64,000 bases of DNA from CALXQW01 sp031553045 (GCA_031553045.1 JAVBLZ010000006.1:744001-808000); one strand, 5' to 3'; shown: positions 44,846 through 54,070, counted from the first letter of the stretch. The notes: generated from the sequence alone by a model not told the origin. Numbers and translations are program-made.

Positions 44846-44870
44846 TTTGAATTGGTCATGTATATACAAT

Positions 44871-45227
44871 ATGAGAAATAAAAACACTTCTTGCACGGGC
44901 AATAATCTGCCCAGATTGGTACGCCCAGCGATTATGGGCGCACTGCTTATCAGACCCATGCACGGGTATGAAATATCTAAAACTCTCGAGGATATGGGAA
45001 TATTCGGAAAAGAAGGCGCAGACTTAAGCGGAATTTATAGGGCCCTGAATCAACTTCAAAAAGAGGGTAAGCTTGTCGGGAAATTGGAAAAATCCTCAAC
45101 AGCGCCGGCAAAAAAAACCTATTCACTCACGCAAAGCGGCAAGGACTGCCTATGCTGTTGGAAATCAACTTTAAACTCTTATAAATCGCAAATAGATAGC
45201 GTACTTAACCTGTTAAACAAAAAATAA
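44871..45227 (+). CDS. PadR-family transcriptional regulator
   Basis: 118 residues from the ATG at 44871; the frame is open upstream only from a TTG at 44847, which would lie in the operator. The winged-helix core has LVRPAIMGALLIRPMHGYEI, GADLSGIYRALNQLQKEGKL and KKTYSLTQSGKDCL, all PadR features. There is no long C-terminal effector domain. An unusual Cys set (NTSCTGNNL near the N-terminus, CLCCW near the C-terminus) could sense metal or redox. It is 1 base upstream of the channel gene, so it likely controls that operon and perhaps the divergent 17-gene operon. Confidence 0.82.
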   Translation: MRNKNTSCTGNNLPRLVRPAIMGALLIRPMHGYEISKTLEDMGIFGKEGADLSGIYRALNQLQKEGKLVGKLEKSSTAPAKKTYSLTQSGKDCLCCWKSTLNSYKSQIDSVLNLLNKK

Positions 45228-45228
45228 T

Positions 45229-46020
45229 ATGAAAAAATATTTTGGAGAAATTGTAGGCACTTTCATACTCTGCTTCTTTGGTTTGGGCAGTTTGCATGCG
45301 GCCATTGCCTGCAATATGTATTCTGGAATAATGCAAATTGCCATGGTCTGGGGCTTTGGTGTGGCGTTGGCAATATACACCTGCGGCGCAATATCCGGGG
45401 CGCATCTGAACCCAGCTATGACATTCGCCTTCTGGCTTTGTGCAGACTTCCCAAGAAGGCAGGTTTTGCCCTACATAATTTCGCAATTCATAGGCGCATT
45501 TGCGGCGGCAGCGACGCTTTACTTCATATTTGAACCGGCAATTTTAAGCTTTGAAGCAGCAAACTCCATAGTCAGAGACCAAGCAAGCGGCGTCTATACT
45601 GCAATGATGTACGCCAATTATTATCCAAACCCCGCAGTCGCAAAATCTCTGGGTTGGAATTTGGAATCTTTCACGATGTTCCATGCAATCTTGGCGGAGG
45701 GCTTGGGCACGGCGCTTCTGGCGTTTTTCGTATTCAGTTTGACGGATAAAGACAACAAAGGGTCTCCTAAGCAGATTTTGGCGCCACTTTTTATAGGCGT
45801 TGGGGTTGCCATTTTAATCGCCGTGCTTGCCCCCATTTCACAGGCAGGCTTCAACCCCGCAAGAGATTTGGGTCCCAGACTTTTTGCGTATCTAAACGGT
45901 TGGGGAAGCACCGCCATGCCCTCTTTGCGTGAAGGATTCATAATCGTCTATACGATAGCGCCAATAGTGGGCGCAATATTGGGCGCAAAAATTTACAAAA
46001 AAATAAAGGTTAAAAAATGA
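45229..46020 (+). CDS. Aquaglyceroporin (MIP family, GlpF-like)
   Basis: A 263-residue inner-membrane channel with six TM helices. The two half-helices carry NPA motifs in SGAHLNPAMTFAF and AGFNPARDLGPRL. The Asp after NPAR marks the glycerol-facilitator branch rather than water-only channels. It would pass glycerol or other small polyols, possibly also metalloid acids. There is no glycerol kinase here. Instead its stop overlaps the start of a COG0523 GTPase by 4 bases (ATGA), which is an unusual partner. Confidence 0.93.
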   Translation: MKKYFGEIVGTFILCFFGLGSLHAAIACNMYSGIMQIAMVWGFGVALAIYTCGAISGAHLNPAMTFAFWLCADFPRRQVLPYIISQFIGAFAAAATLYFIFEPAILSFEAANSIVRDQASGVYTAMMYANYYPNPAVAKSLGWNLESFTMFHAILAEGLGTALLAFFVFSLTDKDNKGSPKQILAPLFIGVGVAILIAVLAPISQAGFNPARDLGPRLFAYLNGWGSTAMPSLREGFIIVYTIAPIVGAILGAKIYKKIKVKK

Positions 46021-47093
46021 AAACTAAGATTATATTGATAGGCGGTTTTTTGGGTGTGGGCAAAACCACGACAATCAGGAAGCTTGCACAGATACTTTTG
46101 TCTCAGGGCAAATCTGTTGGTTTGATAAGCAATGACCAGGCAGAAAATCTGGTGGACACATTTTTAATGTCCAAAGAAAGCCCGACGATAGAAGTTGCAG
46201 GGTCCTGCTTTTGCTGCAATTTCAACGGTTTTATAGACGCCGCAAAGAGCCTTGCCAAAGCGGGGGCTGAAATTATTTTGGCGGAGCCTGTGGGCTCTTG
46301 TACAGACTTGGCATCCACAATTTTGCGCCCTCTTAAAAAATTTAATAAAGAGTTTGACGTTGCCCCAGCCTGCATTCTGGCGGATATATCAAGGCTGGAA
46401 GATTCAATATTTGCAAAAGAAACCCTGCTTGATAAAGATGCCTCTTACATAATTTCAAAACAGCTTGAAGAGGCGGATGCTATTGCGCTTTCAAGGGCGG
46501 ATCTTTATGAAAAGAAATCGCTGACTGCCTGCGCAAAGAAGTTGGAAAAACTTTTTAAGGGCAAAAAGATTTTCAGAATTTCCGCCGTTACCAATGAGGG
46601 TCTGGGTGAAATTTTAGATTTTGCGATGACGGAAAAATCTTCCGGCACAGTAAAGATGGATGTAGATTATGACCGCTATGCTGACGGCGAAGCCGCCCTT
46701 GGATGGTTGAATTTGGCTGGCAGCTTAAGCGTAAAAAAAGGCGCTAAAGTTAATGTAAAAAGTTACCTTAAATCTTTAATAAATGTGATAAAGAAGGAGC
46801 TCAAGAAAAACTCTTGCCCCGTTGGACACATCAAATCTGTCGCCTTTTACAACGACAAGTCTTACACCGCAAACCTGACATCTTTAAATTCTGAAATAAT
46901 ATTAAACTCTGAAGAATACCCAGAAGATGAAGTGTCTTTCATATTCAACGCCAGAGCGCAAATTAAGGCGTCTATGCTTGAAAAGATTGTAAAATCCGCA
47001 ATCAAAAACCTTGAAGCAGGCGGCGTAAAGGGCAAAATTATAGACATTAAAAGTTTGACGCCAGGCAGACCTAACCCCACGCATAGACTCTAA
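46017..47093 (+). CDS. COG0523/CobW-type G3E GTPase
   Basis: A 358-residue P-loop GTPase: Walker A GGFLGVGKTTT and the metal-binding CxCC motif in GSCFCCNFNGF, both features of G3E metallochaperones (CobW, YeiR, ZigA). The usual C-terminal CobW_C domain is not obvious; the last ~130 residues look different. Such proteins deliver metals to target enzymes or to cobalamin synthesis. The metal is not deducible. The gene is coupled to the glycerol channel and ends at a strong terminator. Confidence 0.82.
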   Translation: MKTKIILIGGFLGVGKTTTIRKLAQILLSQGKSVGLISNDQAENLVDTFLMSKESPTIEVAGSCFCCNFNGFIDAAKSLAKAGAEIILAEPVGSCTDLASTILRPLKKFNKEFDVAPACILADISRLEDSIFAKETLLDKDASYIISKQLEEADAIALSRADLYEKKSLTACAKKLEKLFKGKKIFRISAVTNEGLGEILDFAMTEKSSGTVKMDVDYDRYADGEAALGWLNLAGSLSVKKGAKVNVKSYLKSLINVIKKELKKNSCPVGHIKSVAFYNDKSYTANLTSLNSEIILNSEEYPEDEVSFIFNARAQIKASMLEKIVKSAIKNLEAGGVKGKIIDIKSLTPGRPNPTHRL

Positions 47094-47113
47094 AAATCTG
47101 ATATTTCTATTGC

Positions 47114-47155
47114 AAAAACCTGCACAGACTCCTTAGTATCCGTGCAGGTTTTTTT
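47114..47155 (+). terminator. Terminator directly against the sulfatase start codon
   Basis: AACCTGCAC (47117-47125) pairs with GTGCAGGTT (47142-47150), flanked by A and T runs, and the T tract runs into the ATG at 47156. It ends the PadR-channel-GTPase operon and leaves no space for a separate promoter before the sulfatase gene. Confidence 0.88.
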
Positions 47156-48871
47156 ATGAAGTATCTACTGTTTGCGCTAATATTTTTGTCTTACTTTAAA
47201 TCTTGTTTTGCCAACGAAACACGTCCCAATATCATAGTGATTTTGTCTGACGACATGGGGTTTTCAGACTTAAGTTGCTACGGCGGAATTATAGACACAC
47301 CCGTGTTGGACGCACTTGCGCAAAACGGTCTTAAATATACGCAGTTCTACAATACCGCAAGGTGTTGCCCAAGCAGAGCAAGCCTGCTTACAGGTCAGCA
47401 CCCTCACAAAGCGGGTGTGGGCTGGATGACCTCAGATAAAAAAGAACCGGGGTATAGAGGCGCTCTTAACAAAAATTCCATAACTATCGCAGAAATGCTT
47501 TCGCTCAACGGGTATGAAACCTACGCTGTTGGAAAGTGGCATGTATCTTTAAACATATCCTCAAATCACAATTTTCCGAAGCAAAGAGGCTTTGACCATT
47601 TCTACGGAACGCATACGGGAGCGGGCAATTACTTCAACCCAGCAACCCTGCTGAGAGACAACACCTTCATTTCCCCGTATAATGACCCCAAATACTCCGT
47701 TGAAAATTATTACTACACAGACGCCATTGGCGACAACGCAGTCTTGTATCTGAAAGAAAGAAAATCTACCGGTGATGCCAAACCATTTTTCATGTATGTT
47801 GCCTTCACCGCAGCACACTGGCCAATGCACGCACCGGAATCGGAAATAGCCGCATACAAGGGCAAGTTTGACAAAGGTTGGGACATTCTGCGCAAAGAAA
47901 AATTTGGTAACATGCAAAAAATGGGGCTTCTGCACTCCTCTTGGAAACTCAGCCAAGACCCTGACGTGGAAAAATGGGAAGACGTAAAAAATAAAGAATT
48001 TGAACTGCGTTGTATGGAAACTTACGCAGCAATGGTAACAAGTATGGATAAAAACATCGGCAAGATTATAAATTATCTTAAAGAGACCAATCAGCTTGAG
48101 AATACCGTCATATTTTATCTGCAAGACAACGGCGCTTGTGCCGAACTTCATGGAAGAAAATTTGACGAACCCACGGCTCTACCCATCCCTAAAGGCAAAA
48201 AGTTAGAGCCCATGCCAAAAGATGAAATCCAGTTGGACAGAAACTATTACCGCACTAGAGACGGCAAGCCAATCTACACAGGCATAGGCGTTATGGCAGG
48301 CGCTGAAAATACCGATGTTGGTTACGGTAAAGGCTGGGCGCATTACAGTAATGTACCTTTCAGGGAATATAAACATTTTATTCATGAAGGCGGCATTGCC
48401 ACACCACTGATAATTCACTGGCCTCGCGGTATAAAGAAGACGGGGCAGATGCGCAATCAGCCCGGTCAACTGCCCGATATTATGGCGACCATTGCCGATG
48501 TAACAAAATCTTCATACCCAAAAGAATACAATGGTAATGAGGTATATGCGCTTGCGGGCAAAAGTTTGGCGGAGTCTTTCGATAATGACAATCCATTCTA
48601 CGAGCGCCCGCTATTTTGGGAGCATGAAGGCAACAGAGGCGTAAGAATGGGCAAATGGAAGCTGGTGTACAGAGTCAAAAAAAACGCAGATGCAACCGTG
48701 TTTGAATGGAAAGACATCCCCAAAGAAAATTGGTCTTTGTATGATTTGGAAAACGACAGGACCGAACAAAATGATTTGGCGCATCAAAATCCGAAAATTG
48801 TAGATAAACTGTTCAACGCTTGGATAAAATTTGCCGAAGAAAACTTCGTTAAACCTTGGCCTAAAAAATAA
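47156..48871 (+). CDS. Secreted arylsulfatase (type I, formylglycine)
   Basis: A 571-residue sulfatase. Signal peptide MKYLLFALIFLSYFKSCFA. Metal-binding start ILSDDMGFSDLSCYGG. The formylglycine site is Cys70 in CCPSRASLLTG, a full match to C-x-P-S-R. Other active-site parts are GKWHV, HAPES and QDNGA. It removes sulfate from glycans or aryl esters in the periplasm or outside the cell and needs an anaerobic or aerobic maturase, not seen in the window. Its neighbour is a glycosidase, so the pair likely attacks a sulfated polysaccharide such as mucin or algal glycan. Confidence 0.93.
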   Translation: MKYLLFALIFLSYFKSCFANETRPNIIVILSDDMGFSDLSCYGGIIDTPVLDALAQNGLKYTQFYNTARCCPSRASLLTGQHPHKAGVGWMTSDKKEPGYRGALNKNSITIAEMLSLNGYETYAVGKWHVSLNISSNHNFPKQRGFDHFYGTHTGAGNYFNPATLLRDNTFISPYNDPKYSVENYYYTDAIGDNAVLYLKERKSTGDAKPFFMYVAFTAAHWPMHAPESEIAAYKGKFDKGWDILRKEKFGNMQKMGLLHSSWKLSQDPDVEKWEDVKNKEFELRCMETYAAMVTSMDKNIGKIINYLKETNQLENTVIFYLQDNGACAELHGRKFDEPTALPIPKGKKLEPMPKDEIQLDRNYYRTRDGKPIYTGIGVMAGAENTDVGYGKGWAHYSNVPFREYKHFIHEGGIATPLIIHWPRGIKKTGQMRNQPGQLPDIMATIADVTKSSYPKEYNGNEVYALAGKSLAESFDNDNPFYERPLFWEHEGNRGVRMGKWKLVYRVKKNADATVFEWKDIPKENWSLYDLENDRTEQNDLAHQNPKIVDKLFNAWIKFAEENFVKPWPKK

Positions 48872-48934
48872 GTTATTCAAAAAAAAACCGTAAAATTAAT
48901 AAGTATTTTTAACTTGAGCGGGGGATTTTTTATT

Positions 48935-51109
48935 ATGAGGTTTTTACTATTTTTAATTTTGGCGCTTTCATATACTTGCGGGCAATCGGCAGGCATAGAT
49001 AGAGAATCTGTTGTCAGAAATAATTCCCCAATTTGGAACGAACTAAAGGGCATAACAACCTTAGGCAATGGCGAGTTTGCCTACAACTGCGACGCCACAG
49101 GCACGCAGACTTTTGCCGGAAACACCCTTGCCAACTGGGCTTGGCACAGCTATCCCAATCAGACAGGTTTAAGTCCTGAACAAATTAAACGCATAGACAT
49201 CTACTCTCACGGCAGACTAAAGCATTACCTTGCACCTCAAGAAAAATCTGCGTCCGCACTGGTATCTTGGCTTTATGACAATCCTCATAAAATGAATCTT
49301 GCAAGGCTTGTGCTTGTGGGCAAAAACGGCGCAGAAATTAAGGAAGACGACATCAAGATAATCTCAAGGCATTATAATCTTTGGGAGGGAAAAGTTGAGA
49401 GCGTATTTGAATATTGCGGAAAAAAAGCCAAGCTCACTGTCCTCTGCAACCCTCATAATGATGCGCTTTCTTTCAGGATAGAGTCGGAACTCTTGACGCT
49501 TGCGGAACTAAATTTTGCCGTAGTTTTTGGATATCCCAGCCATGTGCAAATGCGTAGCCACAAAGTCATACATAACTTCGCTTCAGACTTCCTGAAAGAT
49601 TCAGGACACTCCACAAGCATCAAAAAAAATGCCGAAAAAGAAATATCAATTTCACGGGTTCTCGATGATGACGGCGCCTATGATGTTAAAATTGAGGCGT
49701 TAGAAAACCTCAAAAAAACCACCTTCAAAACGCCTCCCAAAAGTTTTTTACAGGAACACGCAATTTTGCTGGAAACATCTGGTCTTAATGCCGAATTTTC
49801 TCTGCGATTTATCTTGAAGCGTACAACGCAAAATGCCTCAACTTACGGCTTGGACAGAGCCGAAAAAAATGCCTCGGAGCCCGTTTTAAACTTTTCATCC
49901 TCTGCGGATGCTACGGCAAATTACTGGAAAAGCTTCTGGAAAAATGGCGGTTTTGTGGATGTATCAAGCAGCAAAGACCCCAGGGCAAATGAGCTGCAAA
50001 GGCGCATCATACTCTCGCAATTTTTAACCGCAATAAACTCAAGCGGCTCTATGCCCCCTGCCGAAGCCGGTCTTTATTTGATTGACGACTGGAAAGGTAA
50101 TTTTCACCTTGAAATGACCGCTTGGCACGGCGCACATTTCATATTTTGGAACAGACCTCAAATGTTGGCTGGTTGGGTAAATTGGTATAAAACCATAGGC
50201 ATAAGCTCCGCAATCAATGAAGCAAAATTAGAAGGCTGGAAAGGCGCAAAGTGGCTAAAAACCCCCGACCCTTACGGCAGATGGGATTGTTGGATTTACG
50301 GCACAAACAGAATAACCCAAAACGCCCACCCCTTCTATTTTGCAGAGCTTTTTTACACCCTCAGCCCAAATAAAAAAACTCTGGAAGACTGGCGGGACAT
50401 AATCTTCAAAACTTCAGAAATGATGATAGATTTTCTCTATTGGGATGAAGCGCAAAATAGATACGTCTTGGGGCCGCCGGTGATGTCGGGCGCAGAGGGC
50501 GACGATGGCTTTGAAACTTGGAATGTTACCAGCGAGCTCAATTATTGGCTTATGTCTTTAAAAATTGCAAAAAAATGGCGGGAACGCCTGGGGCTTAATC
50601 CTGATGAAAAGTTGAATCATGTGATAGCAAATATATCAAAACCCACTGTTGCAGACGGTGTGTACATAGATGCGGAATCGCAGCCTAAAGTTTGGAACGT
50701 ATTGCCAAGCGGCAGGTTTTTGCGTCCGGCTTGGCTGGAAGTTTTTGGATGCATTAAAGGGCCTTTGATAGATGAAAAAATCATGTCGGCAACTTATGAA
50801 AGAGTTTCGGAAAACTTGCGCAAAGGAGAATGGAAAGGAAATCTCTGGGGTTGCGACTACCCCATGCTAGCGATGACGGCCGCACGCTTGGGCAAGCCCA
50901 AAGAAGCCTTAGACTGGCTGCTTTTTGACGCCAATCTGAATTCTTACGCAATCAATGGTTACAATGCAGAATGGTATCTGCCCGGCAATGGGGGTCTGCT
51001 TTGGGCTGTTGCCCTGATGTGCCAGAAAGATTCTCAGGGCAAGCTCATGGGTTTTCCGGACGACGGCACTTGGACAGTCAGGCAGGAAGATATGAATAGC
51101 GTACCTTAA
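48935..51109 (+). CDS. Secreted six-hairpin glycosidase (GH65-like)
   Basis: 724 residues from the ATG at 48935, with a signal peptide (MRFLLFLILALSYTCGQSAG) and a GAGCGGGGG stretch upstream that may aid ribosome binding. An N-terminal beta domain (about 30-330) is followed by a six-hairpin (alpha/alpha)6 barrel. The barrel has NFHLEMTAWHGAHFIFWNR, with a Glu placed as the likely general acid, then HPFYFAELFYTL, and YVLGPPVMSGAE. This arrangement fits the GH65/GH95-like clan, but I cannot assign a CAZy family or a linkage with confidence. It lies 63 bases after the sulfatase gene. Confidence 0.75.
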   Translation: MRFLLFLILALSYTCGQSAGIDRESVVRNNSPIWNELKGITTLGNGEFAYNCDATGTQTFAGNTLANWAWHSYPNQTGLSPEQIKRIDIYSHGRLKHYLAPQEKSASALVSWLYDNPHKMNLARLVLVGKNGAEIKEDDIKIISRHYNLWEGKVESVFEYCGKKAKLTVLCNPHNDALSFRIESELLTLAELNFAVVFGYPSHVQMRSHKVIHNFASDFLKDSGHSTSIKKNAEKEISISRVLDDDGAYDVKIEALENLKKTTFKTPPKSFLQEHAILLETSGLNAEFSLRFILKRTTQNASTYGLDRAEKNASEPVLNFSSSADATANYWKSFWKNGGFVDVSSSKDPRANELQRRIILSQFLTAINSSGSMPPAEAGLYLIDDWKGNFHLEMTAWHGAHFIFWNRPQMLAGWVNWYKTIGISSAINEAKLEGWKGAKWLKTPDPYGRWDCWIYGTNRITQNAHPFYFAELFYTLSPNKKTLEDWRDIIFKTSEMMIDFLYWDEAQNRYVLGPPVMSGAEGDDGFETWNVTSELNYWLMSLKIAKKWRERLGLNPDEKLNHVIANISKPTVADGVYIDAESQPKVWNVLPSGRFLRPAWLEVFGCIKGPLIDEKIMSATYERVSENLRKGEWKGNLWGCDYPMLAMTAARLGKPKEALDWLLFDANLNSYAINGYNAEWYLPGNGGLLWAVALMCQKDSQGKLMGFPDDGTWTVRQEDMNSVP

Positions 51110-51185
51110 GCCCAAGATTCCTGAAGCTTGTTAATTTTGAATTTTATTGACAAAAGTAGCAGAATTGCAATTATCTTACCGCATT

Positions 51186-51437
51186 ATGACTAGAGAAGAA
51201 TATCTTGAAAAAATTATACAAGCGCTAACAAAATTCAATAAAGACCAAAAAGTCCTTACTGCTGAAACAAAGTTTCAGGAAATTTCTAGGTTAGACTCAA
51301 TGGCTATCGTTGACTTTCAAATTTCCCTCAAAAAGAGCATAGGCGCAAAGGCCAGCCTTCTGCCAAAAAATATGTCTTTGGCAATTTTGGGTATGACTCT
51401 TGGTGAATTTGCAGACCTTTTGGTATCCTTGGGTTAA
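51186..51437 (+). CDS. Acyl carrier protein-like protein
   Basis: 83 residues from the ATG at 51186. The helix 2 segment reads RLDSMAIVDFQISL; the Ser of the DSM motif fits the phosphopantetheine attachment site of carrier proteins. The charge is less acidic than in the fatty-acid AcpP. It is 25 bases upstream of a membrane acyltransferase, so it probably carries an activated acyl group for that enzyme. Confidence 0.72.
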   Translation: MTREEYLEKIIQALTKFNKDQKVLTAETKFQEISRLDSMAIVDFQISLKKSIGAKASLLPKNMSLAILGMTLGEFADLLVSLG

Positions 51438-51462
51438 TATCATCAACGTTCGTATTTCGGGC

Positions 51463-52512
51463 GTGAAAAAACAACTGCCATTATACAGTCCTAAAGACTT
51501 TTTCTTGATGGAAAACCTTAAAGCGTTTTCCATCTTGCTTTTATTTGCATGGCACTCGGCAATTTCAAACACTACATTTTTTGCAATATCTTTCATGATG
51601 CCAATATTTGCCTTCATGTCTGGCTATTCCACAAAAAATGTAAATTGCCAAGATTACACAAAAAAAATATTTTCAATGTTTGTGTTGGCGCATTTCATAA
51701 TCCCCTTTACGTCTCGCGATTTGTTCAGGGATTATGAAAAACTTATGTACTGGGATGAACTTGTAAACTTCTTCCTTTTTAAACCAAATTTGGGGATACT
51801 CTGGTATTTGTTGGCACTGATTCCGTGGGTCTATACGGGCAAACTTTTGCTCAAGACAAAATACCCTTTTATATTCTCTCTTGTAATTTCAACTGCTCTT
51901 ATATTGTTGATTTATTTTGGGGTAAATACCGAAAACTCAGGCTACGGCAATACTTATAATCTTTACAATGCAACAAAGTTTTTCCCCATGTATATGCTTG
52001 GGGTAACTTTTGAGTGGAAGACTATAATACAAATTCGTTACTCCATATTTTGGCGTATAGTATTGGGGTTTTTGACGCTTGCCGTGGCGATCATGTACGG
52101 CAAAAACTTGCAGCTTCACATTTCCACCAACGCCCTTTTCATAACAATTTCCCACATGTTTTTTAGCATAATTTCCCTATTTGGATTCCTTGCGCTATTC
52201 CCCGGTATGCTCATTAGGACTTTCACAAACATAGGCGGCGCAACTTTGAATATTTATATATTGCACATGTTTTTTATATCTGTGTTCAATTTGATTGTGT
52301 TCAAACTTTTTGGGTTTGATTTTGCCGTTTTCAAGAGCATGGGCGCAATATCGACTATGCTGCATCCTATTACGTGGATAAATATAGTTTATATTTATTT
52401 GGTTTCCGTACTGTTCTCTCAAGAAAGTTTCATGAAGCTGATTTTAGTGCCCTCAAACTATATTGAACACATTATATTTGGCACACCTCTGCCCGAAAAA
52501 GATTTGGATTAG
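51463..52512 (+). CDS. Membrane acyltransferase, fucose-4-O-acetylase-like
   Basis: 350 residues from a GTG at 51463 (KKQLPLYSPKDFFLMENLKA). The ATG at 51508 would cut into the family's first conserved segment, so the GTG is preferred, though not certain. About ten TM helices. The conserved opening is MENLKAFSILLLFAWHSA, with the His characteristic of the acyltransferase-3/COG3594 group. It would move acyl or acetyl groups onto sugars of the cell surface. Its acyl donor could be the ACP encoded just before it rather than acetyl-CoA. Confidence 0.75.
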   Translation: MKKQLPLYSPKDFFLMENLKAFSILLLFAWHSAISNTTFFAISFMMPIFAFMSGYSTKNVNCQDYTKKIFSMFVLAHFIIPFTSRDLFRDYEKLMYWDELVNFFLFKPNLGILWYLLALIPWVYTGKLLLKTKYPFIFSLVISTALILLIYFGVNTENSGYGNTYNLYNATKFFPMYMLGVTFEWKTIIQIRYSIFWRIVLGFLTLAVAIMYGKNLQLHISTNALFITISHMFFSIISLFGFLALFPGMLIRTFTNIGGATLNIYILHMFFISVFNLIVFKLFGFDFAVFKSMGAISTMLHPITWINIVYIYLVSVLFSQESFMKLILVPSNYIEHIIFGTPLPEKDLD

Positions 52513-52734
52513 TACCCTTTTGAGTCTTCAAATACAAGCATTCCACTAGAGAGATATTAGCCTTTGCAGACTTGCGACGTTTCTAAAAACTTATGGTCAA
52601 AATTTTGCAAACACTAATTATATTTTTCAGGAATAGTTGAAATAGATGGATATAATTTTTGAAAAAAATTTGCCGTCTCATAAAAAAAGTGTTGAAAGAA
52701 TTAAAAAAATCCAGACTCTGATTTAGATATTTTT

Positions 52735-52821
52735 GCTCGAGTGGCGGAATGGTAGACGCTGCGGACTTAAAATCCGTTGACCTTATCAGTCGTGCGGGTT
52801 CAACTCCCGCCTCGAGCACCA
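52735..52821 (+). tRNA. tRNA-Leu (UAA)
   Basis: 87 bases including an encoded CCA. The acceptor stem is GCTCGAG (52735-52741) with CTCGAGC (52811-52817), discriminator A, then CCA. The anticodon loop is CTTAAAA with anticodon TAA between stems GCGGA and TCCGT. The T arm carries GGTTCAACTCC, and a long variable arm typical of tRNA-Leu is present. Confidence 0.96.
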
Positions 52822-52826
52822 ATTTT

Positions 52827-52866
52827 GGCTCAATAATTTTTATTAGTTATTGAGCCTCCTTTTTTG
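52827..52866 (+). terminator. Terminator after tRNA-Leu
   Basis: Perfect 10-bp stem GGCTCAATAA (52827-52836) / TTATTGAGCC (52847-52856) followed by TCCTTTTTT. Confidence 0.9.
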
Positions 52867-53026
52867 TCAAATTTTGCCAATTTTCCGATTCCCATAACTC
52901 GCTGATATTTGTCAGAACTTTCTAGTTTTTTTCCAAAAAAGTGTTATAAAACTGTTATAAAAAAATACCGCAAACCCGAATGCGTAAAGTTTCCCCACTT
53001 CAAGCAAAATTAACCATGTGTGGAAC

Positions 53027-54070
53027 TTACTTTAGAAGCCTTCTGAGGGCTCTAAAATCCATATCCGGGCGACCTATGGCGTGAGCGATACATTCCAAAA
53101 GTTTATCGCCTTTAACGCCTTTTTGACGATATTCTGCTTCGGCTGCCTTGGCGGCTTTTGAGAGTTCAGTATTGCGGATTCGACTTTCGGAAAATGCAAC
53201 GCCCTGCTTGCGCATGCCTTTAGACCTGTGCAGCTTTGAAATTTTGCCGTGATTCAAATCCCGCTTGGCGTCGTAGGACATATACGCAGGAATGAAAATC
53301 TGCGTGCCAAGCGGCGTGATATTGACGCTCGGCTTCATCAGCAAAGGATAATCGCCGTCCATATACCAAAGGTAATATTTCCAAAAAAATAATTCCAGAA
53401 TTGCACGGAATTCATTTTGTTCAGTATCGAAGGCTGCGCCCTTTGACAACTCCCAGTTGCGCTCAGGTATCAGCTTGCGGCGGTATTTGGGCTTGGTTTC
53501 CGTGAAATACTGCGGATAGAGAGACTTTATCAAAGCCCAGTCTTTTTTGAATTCTGCAGATTCAAATATGCGTTTTTCGAACTCGTCATATTTTGCCTTG
53601 CCGGAGGGTGTCAAAAATTCCTCATAGGCTCCTCGAGAGACAAGGATGTCTGCTTCACGCAAGGCTTCCATATCTTCAAACACAAATGTGTTGAAGCCGC
53701 ATACGCCCTTCTTTGAAGTATCGGCGAGAAGTTCAACTATCGCACGCACCTTCGGGGAATAAATATCTATGCGCCCTAAAAGCGCCGCTTTAATAAGCTC
53801 CGCATAATTCTGCGGGAATGCCACAAAGGCGCTCTTGCCTTGCCAGAAAGCCAAACAGAAGAAAGCGTAAGCGGCGGCAAGATTTTTGACATATTCGCTC
53901 TTGCGCTCGTCTAGTATGGCGGGCAACTCTTTGAATAGAAATTCCAACAATCCAAAATTCCTGTCATCGCAGTGCGCCAATTTCCCAAGTTCTTCACGGA
54001 AAAATTTTGCATTAAAACTTTTTACTCCAAAAGTTTCCAGCCACTTGTCTAAAAATTTCTTTGAACTCAT
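53027..54070 (-). CDS. Unrecognised protein, 347 residues
   Basis: I do not recognise the family. The protein is soluble by appearance, with no signal or clear TM helix. It has aromatic-rich segments (AAAYAFFCLAFWQGKSAF; LELFFWKYYLWYMDGDYPLL) and a basic Lys/Arg-rich stretch (LNHGKISKLHRSKGMRKQG) near residue 270 that could touch nucleic acid. The reading frame is long, uses codons like its neighbours, and starts with ATG. It lies beside tRNA-Leu and is divergent from the PEP-CTERM gene. tRNA neighbourhood is a frequent insertion site, but no integrase or att repeat was seen. Confidence 0.7.
   Translation of the reverse strand: MSSKKFLDKWLETFGVKSFNAKFFREELGKLAHCDDRNFGLLEFLFKELPAILDERKSEYVKNLAAAYAFFCLAFWQGKSAFVAFPQNYAELIKAALLGRIDIYSPKVRAIVELLADTSKKGVCGFNTFVFEDMEALREADILVSRGAYEEFLTPSGKAKYDEFEKRIFESAEFKKDWALIKSLYPQYFTETKPKYRRKLIPERNWELSKGAAFDTEQNEFRAILELFFWKYYLWYMDGDYPLLMKPSVNITPLGTQIFIPAYMSYDAKRDLNHGKISKLHRSKGMRKQGVAFSESRIRNTELSKAAKAAEAEYRQKGVKGDKLLECIAHAIGRPDMDFRALRRLLK

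Noticed and set aside
52735..54070. Genomic island or attachment site at tRNA-Leu
   Set aside because: No integrase, no direct repeat of the tRNA 3' end was seen within the window, and base composition does not shift clearly.
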